Shown here: piece after piece, positions 1 to 9,441 of the stretch
Layout: each line of letters starts with the position of its first letter
Position numbering within the stretch: the stretch's first letter is position 1
Assembly: GCF_000003815.2 (NCBI RefSeq)
Contig: NC_049980.1
Coordinates: 9,041,075-9,066,538 of the forward strand
DNA length: 25,464 nt
Reading direction: 5' to 3'
From: Branchiostoma floridae
Lineage: Eukaryota; Chordata; Leptocardii; Amphioxiformes; Branchiostomatidae
Made by a program: the position numbers and the translations under genes
The notes under the pieces: model-generated
Database searches by the model: none
What the model was told of the DNA's origin: nothing
What the model saw: the letters and a program-made list of their open reading frames with translations, nothing else

Positions 1-2315
1 AGAAAAGTAAGGAAATACTTTATAGTACTCAAATTGCTTTCTGCCTACTCGTTATCGGTTTTACTATGAAATTCAAGTGACAAAGGTAACGCACATTTTG
101 TCTAAGATTCTGGAAGTTCCATCGTATGGGGTCACTTTGCGGTTACCGAAGGGTTCGCTTAGTGGTTTCCCCAAGGCGAAACTTCATTCGCTTTCGAGCC
201 TTGTAGAAAAGTAATGAAATAATTTTTAGTACTCAAATTGCTTTCTGCCTACTCGTTATGGGTTTTACTATGAAATTCAAGTGACAAAAGTAACGCACAT
301 TTTGTTGAAGATTCTAGAAATTCCATCGTATGGGGTCACTTTGCGGTTACCGAAGGGTTCGCTTAGTGGTTTCCCCAAGGCGAAACTTCATTCGCTTTCG
401 AGCCTTGTACAAAAATAATGAAATAATTTTTAGTACTCAAATTGCTTTCTGCCTACTCGATATGGGTCTTACTATGAAATTCAAGTGACAAAAGTAACGC
501 ACATTTTGTCTAAGATTCTGGAAGTACCATCGTATGGAATCACTCTGCGGTTACCGAGGGGTTCGCTTAGCGGTTTCCCCAAGGCGAAACTTCATTCGCT
601 TTCGAGCCTTGTAGAAAAATAATGAAATAATTTTTAGTACTCAAATTGCTTTCTGCCTATTCGTTATGGGTTTTACTATGAAATTCGAGTGACAAAAGTA
701 ACGCACATTTTGTCTAAGATTCTGGAAGTTCCATCGTATGGGGTCACTTTGCGGTTACCGAAGGGTTCGCTAGGCGGTTTTCCCAAGGGAAAAATTCATT
801 CGCTTTCGAGCCTTGTACAAAAATAATGAAATAATTTTTAGTACTCAAATTGCTTTCTGCCTACTCGCTATGGGTTTTACTATGAAATTCAAGTGACAAA
901 GGTAACGCACACTTTGTCTAAGATTCTGGAAGTTCCATCGTATGGGGTCACTTTGCGGTTACCGAAGGGTTCGCTTAGCGGTTTTCACAAGGCGAAACTT
1001 CATTCGCTTTCGAGCCTTGTAGAAAAGTAATGAAATAATTTATAGTACTCAAATTGCTTTCTGCCTACTTGTTATAGGTTTTACTATGAAATTCAAGTGA
1101 CAAAAGTAACGCACATTTTGTTGAAGATTCTGGAAGTTCCATCGTATGGGGTCACTTTGCGGTTACCGAAGGGTTCGCTAGGCGGTTTTCGCAAGGCGAA
1201 ACTTCATTCGCTTTCGAGCATTGTAGAAAAATAATGAAATAATTTTTAGTACTCAAATTGCTTTCTGCCTACTCGTTATGGGTTTTACTATGAAATTCAA
1301 GTGACAAAAGTAACGCACATTTTGTCTAAGATTCTGGAAGTTCCATCGTATGGGGTCACTTTGCTGTTACCGAAGGGTTCGCTAGGCGGTTTTCGCAAGG
1401 CGAAGCTTCATTCGCTTTCGAGCATTGTAGAAAAATAATGAAATAATTTTTAGTACTCAAATTGCTTTCTGCCTACTCGTTCTGGGTTTTACTATGAAAT
1501 TCAACAAAAGTAACGCACATTTTGTCTAAGATTCTGGAAGTTCCATCGCATGGGGTCACTTTGCGGTTACCGAAGGGTTCGCTTAGTGGTTTCCCCAAGG
1601 CGAAACTTCATTCGCTTTCGAGCCTTGTAGAAAAGTAATGAAATAATTTTTAGTACTCAAATTGCTTTCTGCCTACTCGTTATGGGTTTTACTATGAAAT
1701 TCAAGTGACAAAAGTAACGCACATTTTGTCTAAGATTCTGGAAGTTCCATCGTATGGGGTCACTTTGCGGTTACCGAAGGGTTCGCTAGGCGGTTTTCCC
1801 AAGGGAAAAATTCATTCGCTTTCGAGCCTTGTACAAAAATAATGAAATAATTTTTAGTACTCAAATTGCTTTCTGCCTACCCGGTATGGGTTTTACTATG
1901 AAATTCAAGTGACAAAAGTAACGCACATTTTGTTGAAGATTCTGGAAGTTCCATCGTATGGGGTCACTCTGCGGTTACCGAAGGGTTCGCTAGGCGGATT
2001 TCCCAAGGCGAAACTTCATTCGCTTTCGAGCATTGTAGAAAAATAATGAAATAATTTTTAGTACTCACATTGCTTTCTGCGCTACGCGATATGGGTTTTA
2101 CTATGAAATTCAAGTGACAAAAGTAACGCACATTTTGTTGAAGATTCTGGAAGTGCCATCGTATGGGATCACTCTGCGGTTACTGAAGGGTTCGCTTAGT
2201 GGTTTCCGCAAGGAGAAACTTCATTCGCTTTCGAGCCTTGTAGAAAAGTGATGAAATAATTTATAGTACTCAAATTGCTTTTTGCCTACTCGTTATGGGT
2301 TTTTCTATGAAATTC
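1..2315 (+). repeat. 204-bp satellite array, left block
   Basis: Head-to-tail tandem repeat. Using the anchor ACTCAAATTGCTTT, monomers start at 27, 231, 435, 639, 843, 1047, 1251, 1455, 1655, 1859, 2063 and 2268, so the period is 204 bp with one 200-bp unit (1455-1654, lacking GTGA) and one of 205. Monomers differ mainly at a few recurring variable sites: GTCTAAG or GTTGAAG, CTTAGTGG or CTTAGCGG or CTAGGCGG, AAGGCGAAAC or AAGGGAAAAA, and GAGCCTTG or GAGCATTG. Nearly every unit has GGTTACC (a BstEII match) and AGTACT (a ScaI match). All frames have at least one stop per unit, so it is not coding. The array starts before the window and ends in an assembly gap. Confidence 0.98.
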
Positions 2316-2415
2316 NNNNNNNNNNNNNNNNNNNNNNNNNNNNNNNNNNNNNNNNNNNNNNNNNNNNNNNNNNNNNNNNNNNNNNNNNNNNNNNNNNNNN
2401 NNNNNNNNNNNNNNN
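2316..2415. other. Assembly gap, 100 N
   Basis: Exactly 100 N, the usual placeholder for a gap of unknown size. Satellite sequence ends on its left (AATTC at 2311-2315) and non-satellite sequence begins on its right. The true right edge of the left array and the number of missing monomers are therefore unknown. Confidence 0.95.
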
Positions 2416-3180
2416 CATTTTGCTCTCTTCAGAAGTAAGTGGTAGATTTAAGTACACAGAAAAAAATTAATAGTATGATATTTTAGCTTTCTTTTGACAG
2501 TAAAATCGTGACTGTATGTACTTCTTGTCTCACATGAGGAAGGCTGTACCTAGAACAATCCAGCTGATGTGTTTACGGGCAATGGGCTGAATGCACTGAT
2601 TGTGAATGCCCAACTAAAAAAACCATTACGATAAAACGACACCACCAACATCAACAAAACTTTGATTATATGAAAATATCATCTACATCTCTCTATCAAG
2701 TCTTATTTTCATAGACAGCACGAATCATATGTTACAGTCAAATAAATCTTTGGAGCGTTCTCTAGTCTGCCACCTTCACGGCCACACTCCCTTGGGAGTA
2801 CAATGGTGGCAATGTTTATGTCGCTTCCTTTTGCTTGCTTTTCTACTCAACAAACATTTGAAGACCCATATTCATAGTGTTTTATGGAGCTTTATTTATG
2901 TGTATCATGGAAGTTGTGTGACTGCTTGAAAGAGTTCGTATAGTTAGCGACACGAGCCGCCAATTCCCAGAGGCCGGTGACCGCAGTGATTCAGCACTGT
3001 CAACATTACTGTTAGAATTCTGTTTTTTTTTTTAAACATGAAGTAAATATGTTAAAGTATACTTTGAATGCAAATCAAAGCTGTGTGCATGGACTTGGTT
3101 TATTTACCTTTGTAATCAGCATAGTCAGTGGTAACAAACACGGTGTACTTATTGATAATAAGATCAGCAAAAAATCCGTG

Positions 3181-3211
3181 CCGTCTTAGGACGGGAACCG
3201 TCTTAGGGCGG
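3181..3211. repeat. Tandem pair of CCGTCTTAGG(A/G)CGG
   Basis: Two 14-bp near-identical units, at 3181-3194 and 3198-3211, 17 bp apart. Each is close to self-complementary at its ends (CCGTC...GACGG in the first; CCGTC...GGCGG in the second). A third, inverted partial match, CCTAAGGG, follows about 20 bp later. The cluster is GC-rich in an AT-rich setting. It could be the eroded end of a small DNA transposon or a protein-binding dyad; nothing else supports either. Confidence 0.5.
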
Positions 3212-3997
3212 CCCCCGTTATGCTTATGACCTAAGGGTTTTGTATTACTCCTTGGACTAAGACTGTTTAGGTCTAGACAAAAAAATTCTGTTTCCAATTA
3301 AGGTCCTGACAAATATTACAGTCAGTAGGTAGGGTATCTCTTTTTCTTTTTTTTTCCGAGGAAAACATATTATCAATGTTTTTGCTGGCTTCTGCCCCGT
3401 TCTTCTTACATTAATATGTATTTTTCTGCCTTCAGCCAATCAAACTCGGCTGATGATGTCAGCAAATGTGTGGTACATGAATATCTAGTGTTATACTATC
3501 CTTTTACGCTAATATTTTCAACATCATATTTGAAGTATGTACAGAATGATAACACACATTCTACAAGCACAAATTTCTATATGAATAGATATTGGATAAT
3601 GATTTCTATAACATTTTTCTCACTCAGATGTTGAGCCAAAAATCTTACCTCCCTTGCAATAGCCAGAAGCACAATATTTATTTTCTTATGCCCGACCCTT
3701 TCATCTTCACATTCACTTTGATGAACATTACGCACAGATGATGCACTTCATTTCACTGGCATATTCTGCGGATCAAATACCCTCCCTAGTGGTATACAGA
3801 CAAGATGACTGCATAAAACTATTTTCACTTCAACAATTCTCAGCTTCATATTCCATTTTGCTGTACATATCAATCATGACTTCAGCAAACTTCCTTGACA
3901 AAATATTAATCAAAGGAAACTACCCAAGGATTTGTAGGAATAAAGCCTACATGCTTATGGCAACCGGGTTTCCAATTCCCATTCAAATCAACTCCCT

Positions 3998-4555
3998 CTA
4001 GGTTGCATTGAAAGGTACGCGCACTTTAGAAATCACGCCCATTCCTCCTCTGTAAGATTTGGTGATAAGTTTGTGGTCAATCTCGCACCCCGGGGGGGGA
4101 CCATACGCTTTCAAGTGCAAAGTGCCAGGTTCATCCAAGTTTACTGCCCTAATGGCATGTTCATGTAATTCACTGATGGGGCAAAAGCTCTCAATAATAA
4201 ATGGATGAGGCTGGGAGAAGCTGATAACTGGTAAGCCTTGGTGGCAGGGCTCATCACTCATGGTTATTAGGGAAGGTAATGGGCTGGGTGTGCCTGGATG
4301 GGCGATGCATGCTCTGAATGAGTGAAGACTCAAGATATGCCAACCTAGAATGTTCTCACTCTGACTCAAAACTACTCCAAAGTCAAAATATATCATCCTA
4401 TGCATGGTCACACCAATTTGATTTCTTGGCTCTCGGATTCTTTTTATAGAAAAAGTATGGAGCGACGGGATGAAATTTTTTTTGATTTGCAAAAACCTGT
4501 TAAGACATAATTTACCATTGTAGTAATTTGTACAGAAGTTGCAACTGGATGACAA
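3998..4555 (-). CDS. Unrecognised 185-codon ORF, possibly spurious
   Basis: The longest single open frame in the window, on the minus strand. I do not recognise the product. The N-terminal third is Lys/Asn/Phe-rich as expected of translated AT-rich noncoding DNA; the remainder (about residues 40-185) is richer in Pro, His, Gly and Glu and lies in a locally less AT-rich stretch (4020-4330). There is no signal peptide, membrane segment, nucleic-acid-binding motif or transposase signature that I can see. It could be a decayed mobile-element fragment, an exon of an unknown minus-strand gene, or chance. A G8 run at 4092-4099 lies inside the frame, so an indel miscall there would change the reading. 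Confidence 0.15.
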   Translation of the reverse strand: MSSSCNFCTNYYNGKLCLNRFLQIKKNFIPSLHTFSIKRIREPRNQIGVTMHRMIYFDFGVVLSQSENILGWHILSLHSFRACIAHPGTPSPLPSLITMSDEPCHQGLPVISFSQPHPFIIESFCPISELHEHAIRAVNLDEPGTLHLKAYGPPPGCEIDHKLITKSYRGGMGVISKVRVPFNAT

Positions 4556-4851
4556 TGTTGAAAATTATGAAAAGTATGGTTTTCATGTACGTTATGTACT
4601 TGATACAATATTCGAAGAAAAAAAGAAGAAATAAGAAGAAATCAGACCCCCTGGATGCCGAAAGATATCCCTTACCCTGGGGAGCAGATCCCCTGACAAG
4701 TATTAAATTCTGATTGACCAGGGATGCTATTAGGTCACATTTGCCCTCCCGTATATATTCATACTTTGGATGGGGAGGTAAAACGTACTAGCAGTGGGAG
4801 GATAGGGTTTGGCTCCAACTTCCAATACATTTTTACCATAGACACAGTGGA

Positions 4852-5865
4852 AAACTAGAGTTCGGCGACCTCATACCTCCATGAATATTTAGAGCTTTTG
4901 TGCAATTGACTGATACATTAACATAATTTATGCATGGTATTGTTCACCATTGACTAACGTACACGTGAAATTCCCATCATTAATTATAAAGCGGTTTAGC
5001 AATTTTTACATAAATTATGCAAATAAGTTCCTCATTACCATATTTGGTATCTGCTTATAATCCACCCATCATAATTAACATGTGTTACATTTATTGAAGT
5101 CCAGTTATTGAAAACAATCGAATCATACAATTTCCTCATTAATTATGCAAATTAAGTCCTCACTTGCATAACATGTATATCATTATGAACATCTTTGCCC
5201 AAGGTACCTGCATGCCTAATATGATGCCAATCCCTTAATCCTTTCTGCAGTTATCCTCTTTGGAATGTCTTGACAAAAACGCCCCTGCAGTTCCCATATT
5301 AAATGTTAGGGGGCCGAAACTTGCTCCACTTTGTCATGACACAAAAAGCTATCTACCGCTTAAATGTCAAGACCATAGCATGTCTAGAACAAGAGATACA
5401 TTGAAAAAACTGCTATGATAGAATGTTCTCATTAATTATGCAAATGTGCTCCTATTTTGCATAATTAGTATTTTATCTTGTACAACATTGTCTAAGGTTT
5501 CTACAGACCAAAAATGATGTTAATCCGCTGTTCCCTTCTTGAGTTATCCTCTTCAGAAGTTTTTGACAAAAATGCCCCTGCTATCCCAAAACTAGACGCT
5601 AGGGGGCCCAAACTTATGTCGCTTCTTCCTGAGCACAAGAGCTATCTAACACTCAAATATCATGACCATAGCATGTTCAGAACACCTAGATAGCAAAACC
5701 GGAAGTTGCGCTGCAGTACCAAGGGGAGTTGCTAGGGGGCCCAAAATCTAATCATTTCCAGCTTTCATCACACACTACCAACACACCAAGTATGAAAGCA
5801 ATCCACCCAACCGTTCTTGAGTTATTTTGTTTACACACAGACAGACACACACACAAACGCAGGGT
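4852..5865. mobile_element. Dispersed repeat element, copy A
   Basis: First of two tandem copies of an element of about 1 kb. It begins AACTAGAGTTCGGCGACCTC, passes through AT-rich sequence with TTAATTATGCAAAT motifs, and ends in CAACCGTTCTTGAGTTAT followed by an ACAGACACAC tract and GCAGGGTAAA. Internally it has three related modules, each with a TAGGGGGCC-like core (5308-5315, 5601-5608, 5734-5741); the first two are also preceded by TTGACAAAAA(C/T)GCCCCTGC and followed by AGCTATCTA and GACCATAGCATG. No transposase or reverse transcriptase ORF is visible, so it is non-autonomous or degraded. Family name not assigned. Confidence 0.75.
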
Positions 5866-6906
5866 AAACTAGAGTTCGGCGACCTCATACCTCCATGAAT
5901 ATTTAAAGCTTTTGTTAATTTCATGCAAATGACTTAACATTAACATGATTTATGCATGGTGTTATTCATCATTGAATAACGTACAGTACACATGTCACAA
6001 GTAAAATTCCCAATTCAGATCATCAATCATTAAGTTATTTGCAATTTTTGCATAAATTATGCAAGTAAGTTCCTCATTTGCATATTTGATATCTGCATAT
6101 GTTCCACCGATTATAATTAACAAGCGTTACATTTATCGAAGTCCAGTTATTGCAAATAATGGAATTATACAATTTCCTCATTAATTATGCACATTAATTC
6201 CTCATTTGCATAAAATGCATATCATTATGAACATCTTTGCCCAAGCTACTTGCATACCTAAAATGCAGGCAATCCGTCGTTCCTTTCTGCAGTTATCCTC
6301 TTTGGAGTGTCTTGACAAAAACACCCCTGCAGTTCCACAATTAAATGTTAGGGGACTGAAACTTGCCCCACTATGTCATGACGTTAAAAGCTATCTACCA
6401 CCTAAATGTCACGACCATATCACATCTGAGACGAGAGATACATTGAAAAAACTGCTATGATAGAATATTCTCATTAATTATGCAAATGTACTCCTATTTT
6501 GCATAATTAGTATTTTATCTTGTACAACATTGTCTAAGGTACCTACATACCAAAAATCATGAAAATCCATTGTTCCCTTCTTGAGTTATCGTCTTCAGAA
6601 GTTTTTGACAAAAATGCCCCTGCTATCCCAAAACTAGACGCTAGGGGGCCCAAACTTATGTCATTTCTTTCTGAGCACAAGAGCTATCTAATACTCTAAA
6701 ATCGTGACCATAGCATGTTCAGAACACCAAGATAGCAAAACCGGAAGTTGCGCTGCAGTACCAAGGGGAGCTGCTAGGGGGCCCAAAATCTAATCATTTC
6801 CAGCTTTCATCACACCCTACCAACACACCAAGTATCAAACCAATCCACCCAGCCGTTCTTGAGTTATCTTGTTTACACACAGACACACAGACAAACGCGG
6901 GGTAAA
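5866..6906. mobile_element. Dispersed repeat element, copy B (tandem with A)
   Basis: Second copy, directly abutting copy A: the shared head AAACTAGAGTTCGGCGACC recurs at 5866 and the shared tail CACACAGACAAACGCGGGGTAAA-type sequence ends near 6906. It follows copy A almost throughout with scattered substitutions and small indels, so the tandem duplication is not very recent. Its first module core is mutated (AGGGGACT at 6350-6357), while the later two are intact (6643-6650, 6776-6783). An 84-codon ORF at 6206-6460 lies within the first module and is a by-product of the repeat. Non-coding as far as I can see. Confidence 0.75.
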
Positions 6907-6907
6907 A

Positions 6908-7000
6908 TATAACCTCCATGACATTTCATGGAGGTAAATATAACCTCCATGACATTTCATGGAGGTATATATAACCTCCATGACATTTCATGGAGGTAAC
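6908..7000. repeat. Three 31-bp palindromic tandem units
   Basis: Three nearly identical copies, period 31 bp, each containing a perfect hairpin: arms ACCTCCATGA and TCATGGAGGT around a CATT loop, at 6912-6935, 6943-6966 and 6974-6997. They sit directly at the tail of element copy B. The arm sequence ACCTCCATGA also occurs near the head of both element copies, which ties the hairpins to that element, perhaps as a slippage-amplified terminal structure. Confidence 0.9.
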
Positions 7001-8951
7001 AATTTCCCACTGCCACTAACAGCATTAAAGGGCTATGTGTCTTAACTTTACTGACCTTCAAATTCAATAAGAGAAAAGAAGTCAGGTCTTGCCTATAGCA
7101 AGAATGGGAGTGCAGGTTACTTATATATAGCATGATTTGAGGAAAGAATGAATCATTTTGACATTTAGGTGAAGTACGTGTTGGCACAAATGGAAGTAGA
7201 ACCAGACACATTTCTGGCCTAAATCTCCCAATGTTAAGTAATCCTGTGAAGGACTCTTCTTTAAATAGTTGCTTTCAACCATAAAGAAAGGCAAAATTTG
7301 TGTCTGCAAATTATTCCCACCAACTGATAAGGTATACCAGAAATCTCCACTGCATATTGTCATACCATTACAGAATAGTATAATATTGCAGCATATTTTA
7401 TTTTACAACCACATTGATTTACTCATCACTATAACGTTACAAATTTAATCCACAGCAAAACATTGAAGCTTGATTCCATATAAACAGCCTAACTGTTATT
7501 GATCTGGTCTGGTACTAAGTAAAAGAACTTTGTCAATGCCTAACTCTTCAGCACAAGCTGTATCTTCTACCTACTGCTTAGCAGTGCCCCCTGTCAGCTT
7601 CACAGGAAAGTACAACTTTACTATTTATGGTACACTGGGAATGGAAAGATAAACCCGAAACTTCCGAAAGTAAGACAATCATAAATCTACTGAAGTGAAA
7701 TGTCAAGAAATTTAAGATAAACACTAATTAAGTGTACTTTAGTATAAAGCACTGACCAACAGTTTACCATCCTATCTGCATAATTTTGCAGGTAAAATTA
7801 AAGTCACTCAGAAATATGAACTCAGATTAATGTTGGACTGAACACAGCACTTTGCACATGTTTCTGACCTTTTACAGCTTATACTCACGTAGCTGACTTC
7901 TCGTGAAAAAACATCCATATCACTGTACAACAACAATGGGCCCCATGCACATAAGTACTAAGTGTCATTGAGAATAAAATAGAAATAAAAAGATCTATGG
8001 GATTTTTCTACAGTACAGGACCAAAATTTTCTAGAGTACATATGAATTATTTGATGGTAATTATCACCACACCTGTAAACTGCAATTTGTGAAGAATTGG
8101 AAAGGTCATTAGTTGCTGATTTCCAAGTGTGCAATTTCATATCTTAAAATATCTAAAAATGTTTTGTCTTCCAGGATGTTACGTAGGGGAATACATATTG
8201 TTTTTGCTGGTGTTTTTCTTTTCCTTCTTCTGTTATTAGCCAATCAGAGCTTAGGTTAGATTATCATATATTAGCTGTTTTGTAAATATGAGCAATCTTT
8301 TTTCTCGCACACTTTACTATATATAGGATGAGCCTTAAATGCTTTTAAACTTCGAAGAACTATAAACTTTAAGGTAGATAAGGTAAGGGCAGTCCAAATA
8401 ATCTGTACAGCAGTTTTTCACAGTTTACAAGTGTTGCAATTAACATGCTGACAAATATCAGTCAAATCAATTTTGCTTGTCTGTAATTAGCATTATCTTA
8501 TTATTCATAAGTGATATTTTAATTTTCTATTTGCAAATGGTTGACTACTATTGAAACAAACGTATGTCTTTTGTGGTGTTTGGAAAACAATAATCTGACT
8601 ACTATTATTATGCATCTTAACTTATCACGAGATTTCACCGACCAGTGGTTAGTTGATTTATGATATTTTGATGCCGTCTGCTAGCCACTATCAAAAGAGC
8701 AACAACAAGTTGAAGCTTGGGTTGGATCGGTAATACGATAAAGATATCGATCTAGATAAGGGTATAATCTAGGTCAAATTGATTGTTTTTCTAGTTAAAG
8801 AAAGTGATATAGTTCAACCAATCATTTCACCATCATCTAGAAATTTCTATGTCTTCTGTGGAGTTAATTTCTTAAGGTTAACTAGAAGTGTCACGAAAAC
8901 ATTATGGCGAGTTTTTACATAAGTTGATTGCTCTGCGATCTATGGCGATAA
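7001..8951. other. AT-rich intergenic stretch, nothing recognised
   Basis: Nearly 2 kb without a convincing gene. Three short minus-strand ORFs (60-84 codons at 6957-7363 and 7958-8140) look like chance: low complexity, no conserved motif, no splice context. A CCAATCA with upstream pyrimidine-rich sequence (about 8190-8246) resembles one near 3378-3442. No RNA gene found by eye. Confidence 0.6.
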
Positions 8952-8963
8952 TTCTATAACCAG

Positions 8964-9212
8964 GGCACGATCGGTTACGACACAAGCACGAACACAATCC
9001 AGTATTTGTTGCTTAATGTGAAAGTGTACAAAAAAGATCCGTATTGGAAGAAACTGGCGAAAAGGAAGCAAGTAAATGAACCGACATACCACAACTTTCA
9101 GTTTTCGGTCAACCAGCGCCATCTTGTTGTTTTGAAATCTCGCAAACTCTCGCCACAAGAATGTGAAAAGTATTTGTCAACAACTCAACAACATTCAGAA
9201 CCTGACTCATGA
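8964..9212 (+). CDS. Possible terminal exon of an unknown gene
   Basis: The plus-strand frame is open from 8952 to the TGA at 9210-9212. It contains no methionine, so it can only be an internal or last exon. ATAACCAG at 8956-8963 is a plausible if weak 3' splice site, giving about 82 residues starting Gly-Thr-Ile-Gly-Tyr. Composition looks protein-like: a basic central segment (KKDPYWKKLAKRKQ), an aromatic/polar middle and an acidic, Gln/Ser-rich C-terminus. I do not recognise the family. The stop is only 172 bp before the ATG of the next gene, and no AATAAA is seen in between, which argues for caution. An overlapping minus-strand ORF (8940-9158) seems less protein-like. Confidence 0.3.
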   Translation, partial: GTIGYDTSTNTIQYLLLNVKVYKKDPYWKKLAKRKQVNEPTYHNFQFSVNQRHLVVLKSRKLSPQECEKYLSTTQQHSEPDS

Positions 9213-9331
9213 AAAAAATTATCCTGTTCTACTTCTTTACTAACCCTGTTTTTCTTCGGATGTGTGAAGATCTAAGAAATGAGCTGTAATATGAAATATT
9301 AATGAATTTATGAATATTGAGAAGTGTGAAG

Positions 9332-9341
9332 TCTCGCGAGA
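9332..9341. promoter_or_regulatory. TCTCGCGAGA palindrome in the promoter
   Basis: A perfect 10-bp TCTCGCGAGA palindrome, ending 43 bp before the ATG of the C8orf74-like gene. In vertebrates this sequence is a known promoter element, often in bidirectional or CpG-island promoters, bound by BANP when unmethylated. Here the position supports a core-promoter role, and hence exon 1. I see no convincing TATA box at a standard spacing. Confidence 0.7.
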
Positions 9342-9384
9342 CTTGGGGAGGTCAACAGGTGTCACAACTTTCAGGTGTTTCAAA

Positions 9385-9441
9385 ATGGCGTCCACGGTTT
9401 CTGTGACAACGGACCAAGCCAAAACAATAGCGGCTCAGCCG
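9385..9441 (+). CDS. C8orf74: C8orf74-like exon 1 (residues 1-19)
   Basis: Codes for 19 residues beginning MASTVSVTTDQ and ends at the donor GTAAAT in phase 0. It joins in frame to exon 2, giving an N-terminal leader of about the same length as that before the conserved domain in the vertebrate protein. The ATG follows the TCTCGCGAGA element closely, implying a short 5' UTR unless there is an upstream noncoding exon. Confidence 0.8.

Larger units (their letters stand above)
2416..4851. other. AT-rich intergenic stretch, no gene recognised
   Basis: About 2.4 kb of non-satellite DNA. Short ORFs here (60-87 codons) have no recognisable domain composition or convincing splice context, and I read them as chance. 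Apart from the 185-codon minus-strand ORF and the CCGTCTTAGG repeat pair listed separately, I see only homopolymer tracts (T-runs near 3022 and 3342, G8 at 4092-4099). A CCAATCA with a preceding pyrimidine-rich, TTTTTGCTGG-containing stretch near 3378-3442 has a partial look-alike near 8190-8246, perhaps pieces of one dispersed repeat. Confidence 0.6.

Noticed and set aside
155-201. A functional tRNA gene inside the satellite
   Set aside because: A- and B-like words are present, but I could not form a cloverleaf with an acceptor stem, so only the weaker Pol III-like claim is kept.
1-2315. CRISPR array
   Set aside because: The whole 204-bp unit is conserved, with no short repeat and unique-spacer alternation, and the context is a eukaryotic genome.
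1-2315. CENP-B box in the satellite, marking a centromere
   Set aside because: I found no good match to TTCGNNNNANNCGGG in the consensus; a centromeric role cannot be argued from this sequence.
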